Part shown: positions 1 through 11,000 of the stretch, in pieces | Layout: each line of letters opens with the position of its first letter | How positions within the stretch are numbered: the stretch's first letter is position 1 | DNA from: Priapulus caudatus | Lineage: Eukaryota; Priapulida; Priapulimorpha; Priapulimorphida; Priapulidae | Assembly (NCBI RefSeq): GCF_000485595.1 | Contig: NW_014578365.1 | Coordinates: 104,453 to 153,869, forward strand | DNA length: 49,417 bases | Direction of reading: 5' to 3' | Notes under the pieces: generated by a model | Seen by the model: the letters and a program-made list of their open reading frames with translations, nothing else | Database searches by the model: none | What the model was told of the DNA's origin: nothing | Translations under genes and position numbers: made by a program

Positions 1-1294
1 AACTCATATATATAAGAAATCATCAGATCACCTTAGATATTTATAAAATAATTGTGTTGATGTAACTGTACTTGCCCTGCGATTCGCTGCATCATCATCA
101 TGACTGATGGAATACGACGTTGTTAATGCTGAGAGTTACGACGTGGGATCTGGCCGCTGATATACGCAGCCAATCGTGTAGCATCAACTTGTGACAGCAT
201 GCCAGTGATCACAATGTCTCCTGCACAAACCTGAACAGCATTGCACACGGATGACGAATATAAACAACAACACACGCACAAATTTGGGATGTAATGACAG
301 AATGATTATTGTACCATCAATAAAATAGATACCTTGTAAAATTTTGGGAGATGTTAATGACAAATTTATAGCAAAACCTGCCTGCTGCACTTTACAAGCA
401 ATAATAATTATTTGTGATTTAAATTATCAACAAACCTACCAACAGAAATCCTACCACAAAAACACCTGGCATAAAAATAAATTCTTATAGTATGTGATTC
501 ATTTCATTCTAGTAATCATGAAAACGAAAATGAATTTTTGAATACTGATATTTAAATTTTAACAGTGTAGACTAGCTGTAGTGTATTGTATTGTAGGCAT
601 GAAATGATGAACTCAGACTCAGAGTCAGACACTTCCTACACTTTACAGACTACAGACTACAGTGACAGTGTTGTCTTACCCTGTCAAATCAGTGTTAACT
701 GTTACGTTTCTTGACAAAATTCACAAGGATTTAAATTTGGGACAAACTCTACGGTTTTTCAGGAAGGAAAACCACCTATCACTATCAGTATCAACTAACT
801 AAAATAAGGAATTAGGCGTTCCTTGGCCTAACCGCACCGCCACCAGTGTCCGCACACGCTACACATTCCAGGATTCTCCAACGGAATTAATCATGTTAGA
901 AAGTTAAATACAGTACTGCCGTATCACTAAATGATATTATATGTCCTGATGTAAATCGTATTAAACTTAGCAAAATTTTGAGTTGTTTACATTAGATAAC
1001 AGATTTAGGTAGCTTCTCAGATGTCTTTTTGCAATCGTAATGATATCAGCGACATCTATCGGTTATGAATAGCACATATAAAAAGTGTTCATTGTGTATT
1101 TATGTGATACTTTTTTATATATTTAAATCTATGTAACATTTGCATTACATACACAGGACAAATATTTATACAAATATTACTAAATGAATGTTACTATAAG
1201 ACATAAGAAAATTGTTGGTTGTCTACTGATTATTATGCTATATTATATATAAATACGGAGCACATATTTTCTATTACACACATGTATACTGTGT

Positions 1295-1454
1295 ACTGAT
1301 CTCTCAATATAACTACTCTACTGTATATAATAATATAACCAGCAGTGAATAATAATAGATATGTCATTATTATTATCATCTATTATTATTCACTCCTGAT
1401 ATAACTATATCTATACTATACTATATAGCTAATTGTTAGTATATAGAGATCAGT
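1295..1454. repeat. Foldback (MITE-like) AT-rich inverted repeat
   Basis: The ends ACTGATCTCT (1295-1304) and AGAGATCAGT (1445-1454) are exact inverted copies. An inner exact 17-bp inverted pair lies at 1344-1360 and 1378-1394 around a 17-nt spacer, and the sequence between inner and outer arms is partly complementary. This is the shape of a small foldback element or MITE. No clear target duplication was found. Confidence 0.5.
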
Positions 1455-2094
1455 GATACTGTGGCAAAGTGTGATGACATGATATCTGGAGACTCCTGAT
1501 GAAATCCTAATCATGTCTTGTATATAGATATCTTTTATCTATGAATGTACCCACCAAGATCCACGAATATCTATTATCATAAATGTAGATTAGTGTTTCT
1601 CAAACTGAGGTTTTGTGAGCGGGGTTTCGCGGGGTCACAATATGTATGGTCTGAACTCCAAAGACAGACACGTACCGGTACTGCTATCAGCACACGGGTC
1701 CAATGTTCACATAAATATTGTGCAGCTCTGCAGTCAGAGAGTTTGGATTATACACTTTGGAATCAGGGGGAAGTTTGATTATTAGCATCTAGAATGTCAG
1801 GAATCACATTATTTCATGCCATTTGTCAAAAACGTACCCAGATGAGCATACGCCCCAAACAATTATCAACAGGCTGTCATATTATGACATAGCGGGTCAT
1901 GGCGCTCAGTAACCAAGATATTACAATTACTCCTACTTGTTATGTTACTTATGAAGTTATGACATAATAGATTGTAGGTGTTTATCTCAACTATTCAATT
2001 AGAATGTGTTCACATGATATGAAGTGGTGGAATGCATTCATAATAAATATCAAATAACAAATTTATATGATGATTGTAGAAGTGTCCGTTTACA

Positions 2095-2100
2095 TTTATT
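2095..2100 (-). promoter_or_regulatory. Candidate poly(A) signal of EXOSC8
   Basis: TTTATT on the plus strand reads AATAAA on the minus strand, about 300 bp downstream of the EXOSC8 stop. It is the best-placed canonical signal for that gene. The assignment is by position only. Confidence 0.4.
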
Positions 2101-2399
2101 GCAGTTATATACATCTCGTCTGACACTCAAACGAATGACTCACGTGAAAGAACATAAACCTTGCATGTAGATATACATATACAAAAACAATTTACTCCCT
2201 CCTGATGTAGTGAGAACTGACACCGAGTGACACATAAACTAACTGCTAATTATCAAAATACATATATACGTCACGTTGACGTAACAATGGATACAAGACA
2301 CACGTTTACATGAATGTGATTTTTACTCAACGCAGGCGAAATTCGTAAAATTTCGAGCATGTCAGCACTCGGTTCACAGTCATGCATGTGAGAGCCATC

Positions 2400-3236
2400 T
2401 TAACACTCCTTGCTTGCAGCGACTTTGTTTACCAGGTGGCGCAGTTCTGCACCGCGCACCTGCGCGCGGTCGACGCATTGCTGCAGCTCCTTCTCCGTCA
2501 TTGCACTGCCACCTGCCTTGTGCAGCAGACACAGTGAGCCATCCTCCAGCGTCGCCACGGTAACCGTCGCCGTAGCAAGTGCCTCCTCTTCGGCGGTCGG
2601 ATCCGCGAACAGGATGTCGTTGTCAAACTTTGCGAAGCTCGCCGCCACCGGGAACGCGCTCGCGGCTACCGGCGCCCTCTCGCGGCCGCTGTCGACGCGC
2701 ACGCGGCCCGTCTCGTCATCGATGGTGATGGCCGGCAGCGTCGTGTCACGCAGCGCGGCGACGACGGCCGCGGCGCACGCGTCCGCGAGGTTACCGTTGT
2801 GCGCGAGGCACACAGCGTCCACATGCAGCGCCCAGACGAGGCGGCCCGGCGACACGCAGAGGGCGCCGGCATCCACGCAGCCGGAGTTCTCGATGAGGTC
2901 GGCCATCGCCTGACTGAGCGTCTGCGCGAGCGCGGTGGGCGGGCCGGGGCGCAGCGTGGCGGCGCACAGCGCGGGGAGCTCCACGTTGGGCACGACGTAG
3001 CCGCGTGCGGGCGTGTCGGGGCGCGGCGAGGCGAGCTCCGCCTTCACCCCGCACACCACCGTCGTGCCGCCGCCCCCGAGGCGCACAAGCGCAGAGCCGT
3101 CGGCCGTGCCGATCGTGCCAACGCTGACGACGACGTCGCGGAACGCGAGCAACTGCCGGCCGTCCGGCCGCGCGTCATGCGTCAGGTGGCGCCGGTAGTA
3201 CTCCGCCGGCTCCACCTTCTTGAAGACGTCCGCCAT
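2400..3236 (-). CDS. EXOSC8: Exosome complex component RRP43 (EXOSC8), intronless
   Basis: A single uninterrupted frame encodes 278 residues, close to the 276 of human EXOSC8. The start MADVFKKVEPAEYYRRHL matches the family N-terminus (VEPxEYYRRxL), followed by RPDGR, TADGSALVRLG, VVCGVKAE, YVVPNVELP, DLIENSG and CVSPGRLVWALHVDAVCL, and near the end LCLLHKAGGSAMTEKELQQC. The fold is RNase PH-like. The protein is a non-catalytic subunit of the hexameric ring of the RNA exosome (nucleus and cytoplasm, 3'-5' RNA processing and decay). An in-frame ATG 24 codons upstream exists, but the family alignment starts at MADVF, whose context AAAATGGCGG also resembles a YY1-type start element. The coding part is very GC-rich against AT-rich flanks. 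The absence of introns is odd beside multi-exon neighbours. MED31 lies 283 bp upstream on the same strand. Confidence 0.96.
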   Translation of the reverse strand: MADVFKKVEPAEYYRRHLTHDARPDGRQLLAFRDVVVSVGTIGTADGSALVRLGGGGTTVVCGVKAELASPRPDTPARGYVVPNVELPALCAATLRPGPPTALAQTLSQAMADLIENSGCVDAGALCVSPGRLVWALHVDAVCLAHNGNLADACAAAVVAALRDTTLPAITIDDETGRVRVDSGRERAPVAASAFPVAASFAKFDNDILFADPTAEEEALATATVTVATLEDGSLCLLHKAGGSAMTEKELQQCVDRAQVRGAELRHLVNKVAASKEC

Positions 3237-3366
3237 TTTTAATCTCGAGAGAGAGAGCGTTCGGTGAGTATTGATGTTTTTGTTTCTCCGAAGCACGACC
3301 TCGCACAATTATTGTTTTGTGATGATCGAAGTGACGATCACTGATCAGTCTCGTTTCCCTGCCGGG

Positions 3367-3518
3367 TCTACGTGGCAGCGGGGGTACGTGGCAGCGGGGG
3401 TACGTGGCAGCGGGGGTACGTGGCAGCGGGGGTACGTGGCAGCGGGTCTACGTGGCAGCGGGGGTACGTGGCAGCGGGTCTACGTGGCAGCGGGTCTACG
3501 TGGCAGCGGGGGTACGTG
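3367..3518. repeat. 16-bp minisatellite between MED31 and EXOSC8
   Basis: About 9.5 tandem copies of a 16-bp unit, TACGTGGCAGCGGG plus GG or TC. It fills the short space between the MED31 stop codon (3520-3522) and the EXOSC8 5' region and would form the start of the MED31 3' UTR. The two unit variants alternate irregularly, as expected from unequal exchange. Predicted proteins across it are artefacts. Confidence 0.95.
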
Positions 3519-3519
3519 G

Positions 3520-3712
3520 TCACTTCTGCTGCTGAAGCTGCTGCTGATTCGTCTCGGCTTGCTGGTTGAGCAGGCGGATGCGCTTGCGCGTGTAGTGCTG
3601 CCACTGCAGCAGCTGCTGGTCGTCTATGAACTTGGCGCACTGAAAGTTTGCGATCTCCTTGCGAAACGATTCGTACTGCAGCAGGTCGAGAAAGTGGAGG
3701 CAGTGTGGGTAC
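3520..3712 (-). CDS. MED31: MED31 exon 4 (terminal coding)
   Basis: The acceptor ...GTCTGTAG precedes the exon. It encodes the end of YLKYPHCLHFLDLLQ through FIDDQQLLQWQHYTRKR to the Gln-rich C-terminus and TGA. The stop codon abuts the 16-bp minisatellite. Confidence 0.95.
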
Positions 3713-4958
3713 CTACAGACGAAGCGACAACACACACACGTTACACACACATGCAGTACACACCTAACCCTAACCCCAGTATATACCCCTAACCCTAACC
3801 CCAGTATTACCGAACAATCAAGCTTCCCTTCACGGTAAGCCATCCCAATATCTTATATATATTTATGTATTATTATTTATTATTATTGTACCTTGCTGAT
3901 ACTTATGCAGGTACATACATGATGTAACACAAGTTCCATATGAAATAATATAAGCACATATGGTAAATGTTAACAGCGAATTTGTGATCTTCTGTGATTA
4001 AATTCTTGTGATAACTAGCATGATGTAGGCCTACAGAGGCAATACGTACTTGAGATACTTCGAATAGGGTGGGTCTTTCCAGTACTGCAAGTACTTAAGA
4101 TAGTTCACAAATGCTGGATCCTTGAAGAAACCTCGCTGTGCCAGAACTAAAAGGAAAAAGCGTTTAATTAATAGCTCAAATCTTTCTTATCAACACGATA
4201 GAACATTCTACATAAAAAGTTACATTTACACTTACAACCGTCAGTCTCACCAAAGGTGGGCATGGCGTAATGTTCTAGGGTAAACGTGTATTAAAGTGAA
4301 ACAACTACTGAACAGCTAGTAGTAGTAAGCAGACGCAGATTCTTAGGATCACAGATAGTTTGAGACCCCGCAGATGTATTTTCGCATATGCGCTAAACTA
4401 ATCCAGGGTTACGGTACGTCGGTAGTACTAAATTACACTTGGGTCCATTCTTGTAAATGGCACTATTACTATTAGAACATTATGACTATACATTTATTCA
4501 CCATGATATGTTGAGATTAATTGTAATCACGTATTTTAATACTCGTAGTCGTACTCGTACTCACAGTGTAGATAGTTGGGATTAGCAAGACACTGAACGA
4601 ATTCAAGCTCTATTTGAAATCGGAGACGGTCCTCTTGTTCTGTTACTAATATATAACCAAGGAAGAAAATCGTTAACATACATATGACCTAGAATTTCAT
4701 ACAGATTATGTCATGTCAGCTGTAGTGAGGCTGTAGTGTTTACAATAAGTACCTAGGCCTACCTCGTCCTCGTTTCAGAAAGAGAGTCAGTGTATGTTGA
4801 TATGTAAGTTCTCTAAGTTTATATGTTTAAAGTGCGGTATAATCATGAGCCATACTCAACAACATAAGTCATTACATTACGGAAGGACCAACATAGTTTA
4901 AAAAAACATGTTTTTTTCGCGGAAGAAATTAACACTTCAACAAACCTCTGGCAGCCAT
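3520..4958 (-). CDS. MED31: Mediator subunit 31 (MED31/Soh1), complete, four exons
   Basis: Four exons join in frame (4946-4958, 4565-4645, 4050-4146, 3520-3712; 384 nt) to give 127 residues, against 131 in human MED31. The product runs MAARVTEQEDRLRFQ, then ELEFVQCLANPNYLHFLAQR, GFFKDPAFVNYLKYLQYWKD, YLKYPHCLHFLDLLQYESF, and QCAKFIDDQQLLQWQHY with a Gln-rich tail. All introns are GT-AG. MED31 is a small, highly conserved subunit of the Mediator middle module that contacts MED7 and helps relay activator signals to RNA polymerase II in the nucleus. It is head to head with INTS2 (start codons 410 bp apart) and tandem with EXOSC8. The tiny first exon is the least certain piece, but it joins in the right phase and gives the expected MAA start. 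Confidence 0.95.
3763..3802. repeat. Interstitial telomere-like (CCCTAA) repeats in MED31 intron 3
   Basis: Two short blocks of CCTAACCCTAACCCC are separated by AGTATATA. They match the TTAGGG telomere unit on the minus strand. Unlike the blocks near 5.1 and 23.1 kb, no terminal inverted repeats or target duplication could be identified around them. Confidence 0.85.
4050..4146 (-). CDS. MED31: MED31 exon 3
   Basis: Acceptor CCTTTTAG, donor GTACGT. Encodes LAQRGFFKDPAFVNYLKYL then QYWKDPPYSKYL, the core of the Soh1 family. Confidence 0.95.
4565..4645 (-). CDS. MED31: MED31 exon 2
   Basis: Acceptor ATATTAG, donor GTGAGT. Encodes TEQEDRLRFQ then IELEFVQCLANPNYLH. The final T joins TT of the next exon to make the expected Phe. 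Confidence 0.92.
4946..4958 (-). CDS. MED31: MED31 exon 1 (13-nt coding part)
   Basis: ATGGCTGCCAGAG followed by donor GTTTGT. It supplies MAAR plus one base in the phase needed by exon 2, and a MAA start is typical of the animal protein. An alternative ATG ten bases upstream is out of frame with it. Confidence 0.75.
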
Positions 4959-5368
4959 TTCCTTCCATCACGAGCAAGGGACTCGACTGAAGAAAGTGCA
5001 TGTCATTTAGTTCTAGATTCTCCCACTATGTGGCTCCACTGTGTGGCTCGCGTGCTTGTAGTGTTGTAAGCCGACTAGACTGGTACCCGGTCCCACCTAT
5101 CAGCTTAGGGTTAGGGTTGGGGGTTAGGGTTAGGGTAAGGGTTAGGGTTAGGGTTAGGGTTGAGAGAGTAATCGAGGTGGGAGCGAGTACCAGTCTATAA
5201 GCCGACAACTCTTCTCTGGCCACGAGATGGCGCTGTTGCGTGTACCGTTCAGTTCGCTGCGTGTTGGTTTGGTTTGTGTTGATTGTTTTGTTTTGATGCA
5301 CTTTTAAGAGTTTTGAGTGCCTTTGGCAATCTTTTAGTAGTTAGATATATTTATTATCAACCGAAATT
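4959..5368. promoter_or_regulatory. Shared MED31/INTS2 head-to-head promoter region
   Basis: The two start codons point away from each other across 410 bp, so both promoters must lie here. The region contains a whole 122-bp MITE (5076-5197) and a CTCF-like core, CCACGAGATGGCGCT (5220-5234), which includes a GATGGCG element. If transcripts of INTS2 start before 5227, they would carry a 26-codon upstream frame (5227-5307). No TATA box stands out. All of this is inferred from position and motifs. Confidence 0.55.
5076..5197. mobile_element. Complete 122-bp MITE with internal TTAGGG repeats
   Basis: The element is bounded by inverted ends TAGACTGGTAC (left) and GTACCAGTCTA (right). Homology continues inward for about 23 bp with two mismatches, to CCCACCT / AGGTGGG. 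An exact 9-bp duplication TAAGCCGAC flanks it at 5067-5075 and 5198-5206. Between the arms are about nine TTAGGG-type units (about 5107-5162) with minor variants. It has no coding capacity, so it is non-autonomous. The 9-bp target site fits MULE-type or related transposases, but the superfamily is not certain. Confidence 0.85.
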
Positions 5369-5652
5369 ATGAAGCTGCATGAGCCAGTGTCGGTGCGGGC
5401 ATTTAGAGCAATACAATTTGTTGACAGTGAACTTTTAAATCAACTTTCCGAAGCAGAACTAGTACCGCTTCTGCCGTGTCTTGTGCGCATGTCCCTATGT
5501 GCGCCCCAAGATAAGAGTGAAGACTGGGTGAATGAAAAGAGAGTAATATTAAAGTTGCTTAATGGCTTGGAGGTTGTCAACGCTTTGGTCGGGCTCTTGT
5601 CAATAGACTTTCACGAACTAGATCAGGATGCACGAAAAGAACAACAACTACG
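5369..5652 (+). CDS. INTS2: INTS2 exon 1
   Basis: Encodes MKLHEPVSVRAFRAIQFVD through LSIDFHELDQDARKEQQLR. Donor GTACTG leaves two bases of an Arg codon, completed by exon 2. Confidence 0.93.
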
Positions 5653-7960
5653 GTACTGATTCCTGAATACCCGGTACTAATTACTATTGTCGAGTATTGA
5701 AATTTGATGGCTTTAAAAGAGATTAAAGTTAATCTATTTTTCTCATGTGTAACAGATTGATGCATACTCGTAGTTATGACGTCACGCGCAACTCGTTGTT
5801 ATTGTCCACTCGGGTTCGAGTAATAAATTGGGCCCGGGAGATTCTCTCTCTCTGGTCTTCCATGCCCGTAAACAGTGTCACGCTTTTACATCATGTATCT
5901 AAAAATATTGGCGGTATATATTATTATATTTTGACAATGACAAATACTTTTACTAATGTTGACGAAGCGTTAACTTTTACTAATGATGACGAGCGTTACC
6001 AGAGATGGTACGCATCATCGCGCCACTATATCATCACACATCATTGCCAGCGCTTAGATGGGTTAATATGCCCGGTAACACTAGCCATGACAGCAATGCA
6101 ACAAATATATAGAATAGGTACGAACCAACTTAGACTAGTACATTACGTAATTGCTGAAACAATGCAACATGTAGGCAGAAAATCGGAGGCAACAAGTCGG
6201 AGAGCATCCTGGCGAGTTCTCTGCAACATGGCCTGGCGCTGGAGTTTGAACGTAGCGAGCCTAGCAGAAGGATGAGACTTCTACTCAGTGAGCTGCTGCT
6301 TGTTATGTCACAGGTATGTCTGCCTCACATAAACGATCACATCTCTGATGAGGTTTACCGACTCTTTGTCACATTCAGTCAGCCCTCAGGGTCAATCAAG
6401 CAAAAATGCAAAACGCATTCTTTACATACAGGTGTTTGTTCTATAGTGTGGTTTCAGTTTATAACTGCCACTGAAGTGAAACTACAAAAGTGCCATTTAT
6501 ACACAGGCACAGTCTATTCTGTAGACGTGGTTTCAATGTACGATTGCCACATGCAAGGAAACTGCGAGAAATGTCCTTTATAGACAGGTTTCAGTTCTAT
6601 AGACATGTCCAGGTTTTGTTGTGTCTCACGTAGATTCTCATGTGTATCAAGGTTTGCAGATTATCTATCTCATACGCGGTCCAATACTAACATGGCCACG
6701 GTTTGATGTCTTTTCAGATGAAAGAGCATCATACAGAATTCTACATAAAGCATTCCGAGTTGTTCGATAATGAAGTTTACTTGAACGATGTATCGGACGT
6801 TCTCTGTATCATGCAAGCAGGTTAGCAGTTTTACCATTCTTCATTACTAATCTTCAAACAAACTGTCGAAGCATCTTGGACTTTAGTTTTGGTGACTACA
6901 ATCTATAGCTACAACCAAGGTTTTAAAATCCTCAGGGGTTTCAGAAGGCATGTCGTGGATTTGACAAGTTATTTCTGATGGCTAGTAACAGTACTTGAGC
7001 TTGGTATAAGCAGTCCCAGTACACAGGTAGACTCTATTAGTTTGAAGACGTATATGTCAAGCTGTGAAAACGAAAGTAAACACAGAGCTCTGGGAATTAA
7101 GGCATTGTCAGGGATTTATAGGATGTCACAAATTAGCTTCAGCTTTGAAAGCATGTCAGACCCGACAAATGTGAAAGTTCTGGGAAGAATCTTGATACGT
7201 AACTGCTTTGATACAGGACAGTTCATGCACATAGGAATAGTATCCATTGAGATGCCTTACCCCAGGTTGCCACAGCCGAACTTGTGGCTTAGATGCCTGA
7301 TCACTACTGATATGAAATATGTGTGTTATTGCAGAGCTGCCTGCACTTTTACCACTCCCGGACTTATCTGAGGCGTTGTTACACGTATCCAACGGACCAT
7401 GGCTCTTGTGCAGGCTTGTGGCCAATGCAGCGGAAAGTTTTGATGAAGGTATATATAGACCTATACGTTCATCCCTGCAAATTTGACTTCTGTACTTGTG
7501 TGCTAACAGCAAACATGTAAGGCTTATGTGTAAAAGTTTTAGGCCATCTGGGTGCACTGTAAGATTGTTTGTAACATAGCTTATGTGCATCTGCCAAGGG
7601 GCGTAAAAAAGCCATTTGCATGATGGATGACCAATACAGAATAGTATATACTATATACTATACATAATCCAGGACGTCGACACCGTGCTACGCACAGGCA
7701 CAATGAGGTGGCTCGGCTACATTGAACACAGTACCGGATGGATAGCTCGAGCTCGTAAGCTCGAGGTGGACTCTCAGAGAGGACCCAGCAAACCGAAGAA
7801 GACGTGGGAGGAGGTGGTTAAGAGCGACCGGGCGAAGCTCGGCTTGGAAACGACGGACCCTCAAAACCGCTTTGCGTAGAGAGGGCGTCTCCGACGACGA
7901 CAAGTCAGACAGGCCCCACCCTCGGGAGAGGATTAATTCAGGCCTGGATAAACTAAAGCC

Positions 7961-8016
<56 letters not shown>

Positions 8017-11000
8017 CAATATACTTCATTAGAACTAGAAGCAATGCTGTTTTTTCTTGGCAGTATGTGAATCACTGGTAGCCAGTGGAGAGAAGCAGGA
8101 TGAGGAGTCACCAGGGGGCGCTGTGAGAGGGAAGGCGCTACGAATGCTTGGCAAGATGAATCCAGCCGGAGCGCTGAACATCAGAGCTTGGACTGTACGT
8201 ATATATGCACTTCATCGTGCCAGAGAAACGTGCATGTTTAGTCACATCTTACACTTGCTATTCACATTGTCTAATTGATTATGAATTCGAATTATAATTT
8301 AACGATTATTAATGTCTAATGGATTAATTTGTATCGTAATTTATATTGTCTGCTTATGCGTTCATGTAATATTTAACCACTAGATCTATAGCATAAGCAG
8401 TCGTGTAGGTTATCTCTGTTGTATTGCAGTAAGCGGAACTAGTCGGTTGTTTTCACTTGTGCTCTCTGATCCTTCATTGCTTGCTGGAACTGCGTTAAGT
8501 CGATTCATGCGACGATCTCTGCCGTAGATTGAACACTGCCGCCTTCCCGGCCTGGCCGTCGCACTCACGCTGGACCACTACAAGATGGCAGCACTGGAGG
8601 ACGACATCGACGGCGGTAACCACGGCGACTGCTCCAGCGACCTGGTGGCCTTCATCAGCGGCCTGTTGCTTGGCAACGACGTCAACGTGCGCGTCTGGTT
8701 CGCGCAGTACATTCGCGGTGCGCAGAAGGTAACGACATCCACATCGCTACTCTCGCTCTAAACTCTAACCATTCGTTAACCTTTTTTCGTCCCAATAGTT
8801 GGCATCACCGCGCAGTTACTTCGCAGCAGGCAGAACGTAAGAAGAACGATCCACGCCGCTACTCTCGCTCGAAGCTCTTGTCATTCGTTTACTTCGTTTT
8901 TGTCCTGATAGATGGCGTTACCCGTTTGTGTGATTTTTGTGTGTGTTTGCAGAAGCGGCGTGACGGCAGCTGCGCGCTGACGTCTCTACGGGAGGAGCTA
9001 ACGCTGGAGCTGCTGAACGTGACGCCGCCGGCGGACGGCGTGCTGCCTCATCGTCACGTCGTGCAGGCGAGCTGCCTGCTGCGTCTATACTGCGCCCTGC
9101 GAGGCATCGCCGCGCTCAAGTAAGCAGTGGCGCCACCTGCTGCCGCTTTGCTGCGAAGCGTTGTGTATTTTATGATGGTTATTTATCGTAAATTTCGGTG
9201 TGCGGATGTGTACGATTGATCGACTGATATAATCGTTCGACTAAATTCCCACGTCTGCACTAATGTTTATCATGAGAAAATACCGCGATACCGGTAAGGC
9301 TATATATAATAAGGAATAACATAATCATCGAACTAACACAATAATGAACTAATAATAATCATGGATATTGAGGCATACAATTCAGCTTCATCGTCGTCTA
9401 GTTTGGAAGGTGTTACGCGGAAATTTTTGCAAGAATTCCTTCCACCTAGCCTTAGAGCAGTAGAATTTAATTTGGCACCGACGCACGGTTTTTCGCCGCG
9501 CTAACCTGTGCGGTGGCGCCCCCTGCAGGCTGAGCGAGGAGGAGACGAAGCTGCTAGTGCAGCTGGTGACGAGTCGTCCGCCGCCGACGTCTGCCGGCGT
9601 GCGCTTCCTCTCGCTGGGGCTGTGCATGCTCATCGCGTGTCCGATCCTCATCACAAACCCGGAGGAAGAGAGGCGCGTCGTGCAGTGGATCCGCTGGTTC
9701 CTCGCCGAGTCGGCGAGCTTCGAGAGGTAACTACGAGTAGATACGCAGGAACGCACGCGTGCGTTATTGTCCCTTATGATTATTGTTGTTGTTGTTAATT
9801 AGTATTACTGATTTTGTTGTTATTATTATTATTGTTGCAGTTGTTGTTATTATTAATATTATTATTAGTGTTTTCGTTATTATTATTATTAATATTATTA
9901 GGTATTAATACTTGAGATTTCATTACAGTTGTAATGTTATATTTTCCTTTGCTAAAAATCATCTACAATTATACGTTTCGGGTTCAACCTGAGACTTTCT
10001 TTAACAACATGTTCAAAATTATGGGTTTTACTAACTTCGATTCATGGCTGACGTTTGATGGTCGCTGGATTGCTGCTTTCAGAGCTAGTGGTGTGGATGC
10101 CAGCTTCGGGGAGTTGCTGTTGCTGTTGGCCATCCATTTCCATGGCAACCAAACGAATGCTATCATTGACCTCGTCTGCTCCACACTGGGAATGAAGGTA
10201 TGATACATATCAGGATTGAACAGTTGAATGAAAACGAAGTGCCAGACTTGATTATCACAAATACAATGTTGTCGTAAGATTTATTGTGCTCAACACAATA
10301 AACGAGTTCAAAAGCTATACTGAACATTCACCTAGCATCATGTAAAGTAGTTTTTCCCATATAGAATCACAGTTCGGAGTTACAGACTATAATGTACAAC
10401 ACAGCTTTTAAGAATTGTGCTAAAAACCAGCCTGGCGCAGATGTATTTTAAACAGTTGGCAGCTCGTGCTCTGTGTTATATCCTGAAACATATGGTAACA
10501 TCTCCATGCTATGTGTTTATCTGTGACAGTAACACCGCCGTGCCGTGCTGTGCTGTGTTTCTCTCTGTGACATATTGTAACACCACCGTGCCCGTGTTTA
10601 TCTGTGACATATTGTAAGCACCACCCTTGATAGCCATGTTTATTCTGTGACCATATTGTAACACCGCGTGCCATGTTTATGTGTGACAATATTGTAAGCA
10701 CCACACCGTGGGCGCATGTTTATCTGTGAACATATGTAACACGCACCGTGCATGCGTGTTTACTCTCATGTGACATATTTAACACCACCGTGACCGTTTA
10801 TCTGTGACATAATTGTAACATCCACCATGCCATGATTGTATCTGTGACATATTTAAGCACCACCGTGCCCATGTTTATGTGTACATATTGTAAACACCAC
10901 CGTGCCATGTTTATCTGTGACATATTGTAAACAGCCACCCGTGCCGTGTTATATGCTGTGACATATTGTAACACCGACCGTGCCATGTTATCTATGCATG

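Larger units (their letters stand above)
1..2399. other. AT-rich intergenic stretch, no gene seen
   Basis: No coding region resembling a known protein is visible on either strand. The sequence is strongly AT-rich with stop codons in all frames. It holds one foldback structure (1295-1454, listed separately), and its right end should contain the 3' UTR of EXOSC8. I see no RNA gene. Confidence 0.6.

Noticed and set aside
2410-3242. Overlapping plus- and minus-strand frames across EXOSC8
   Set aside because: Shadows of a GC-rich coding exon; only the EXOSC8 frame shows family conservation.
5000-5301. Small proteins across 5.0-5.3 kb
   Set aside because: Val-Arg and Leu-Thr runs are translations of TTAGGG repeats inside the MITE.
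7872-8081. Poly-Asp protein
   Set aside because: Comes from the (GAT)n tail of a LINE remnant running into INTS2 exon 5 in a wrong frame.
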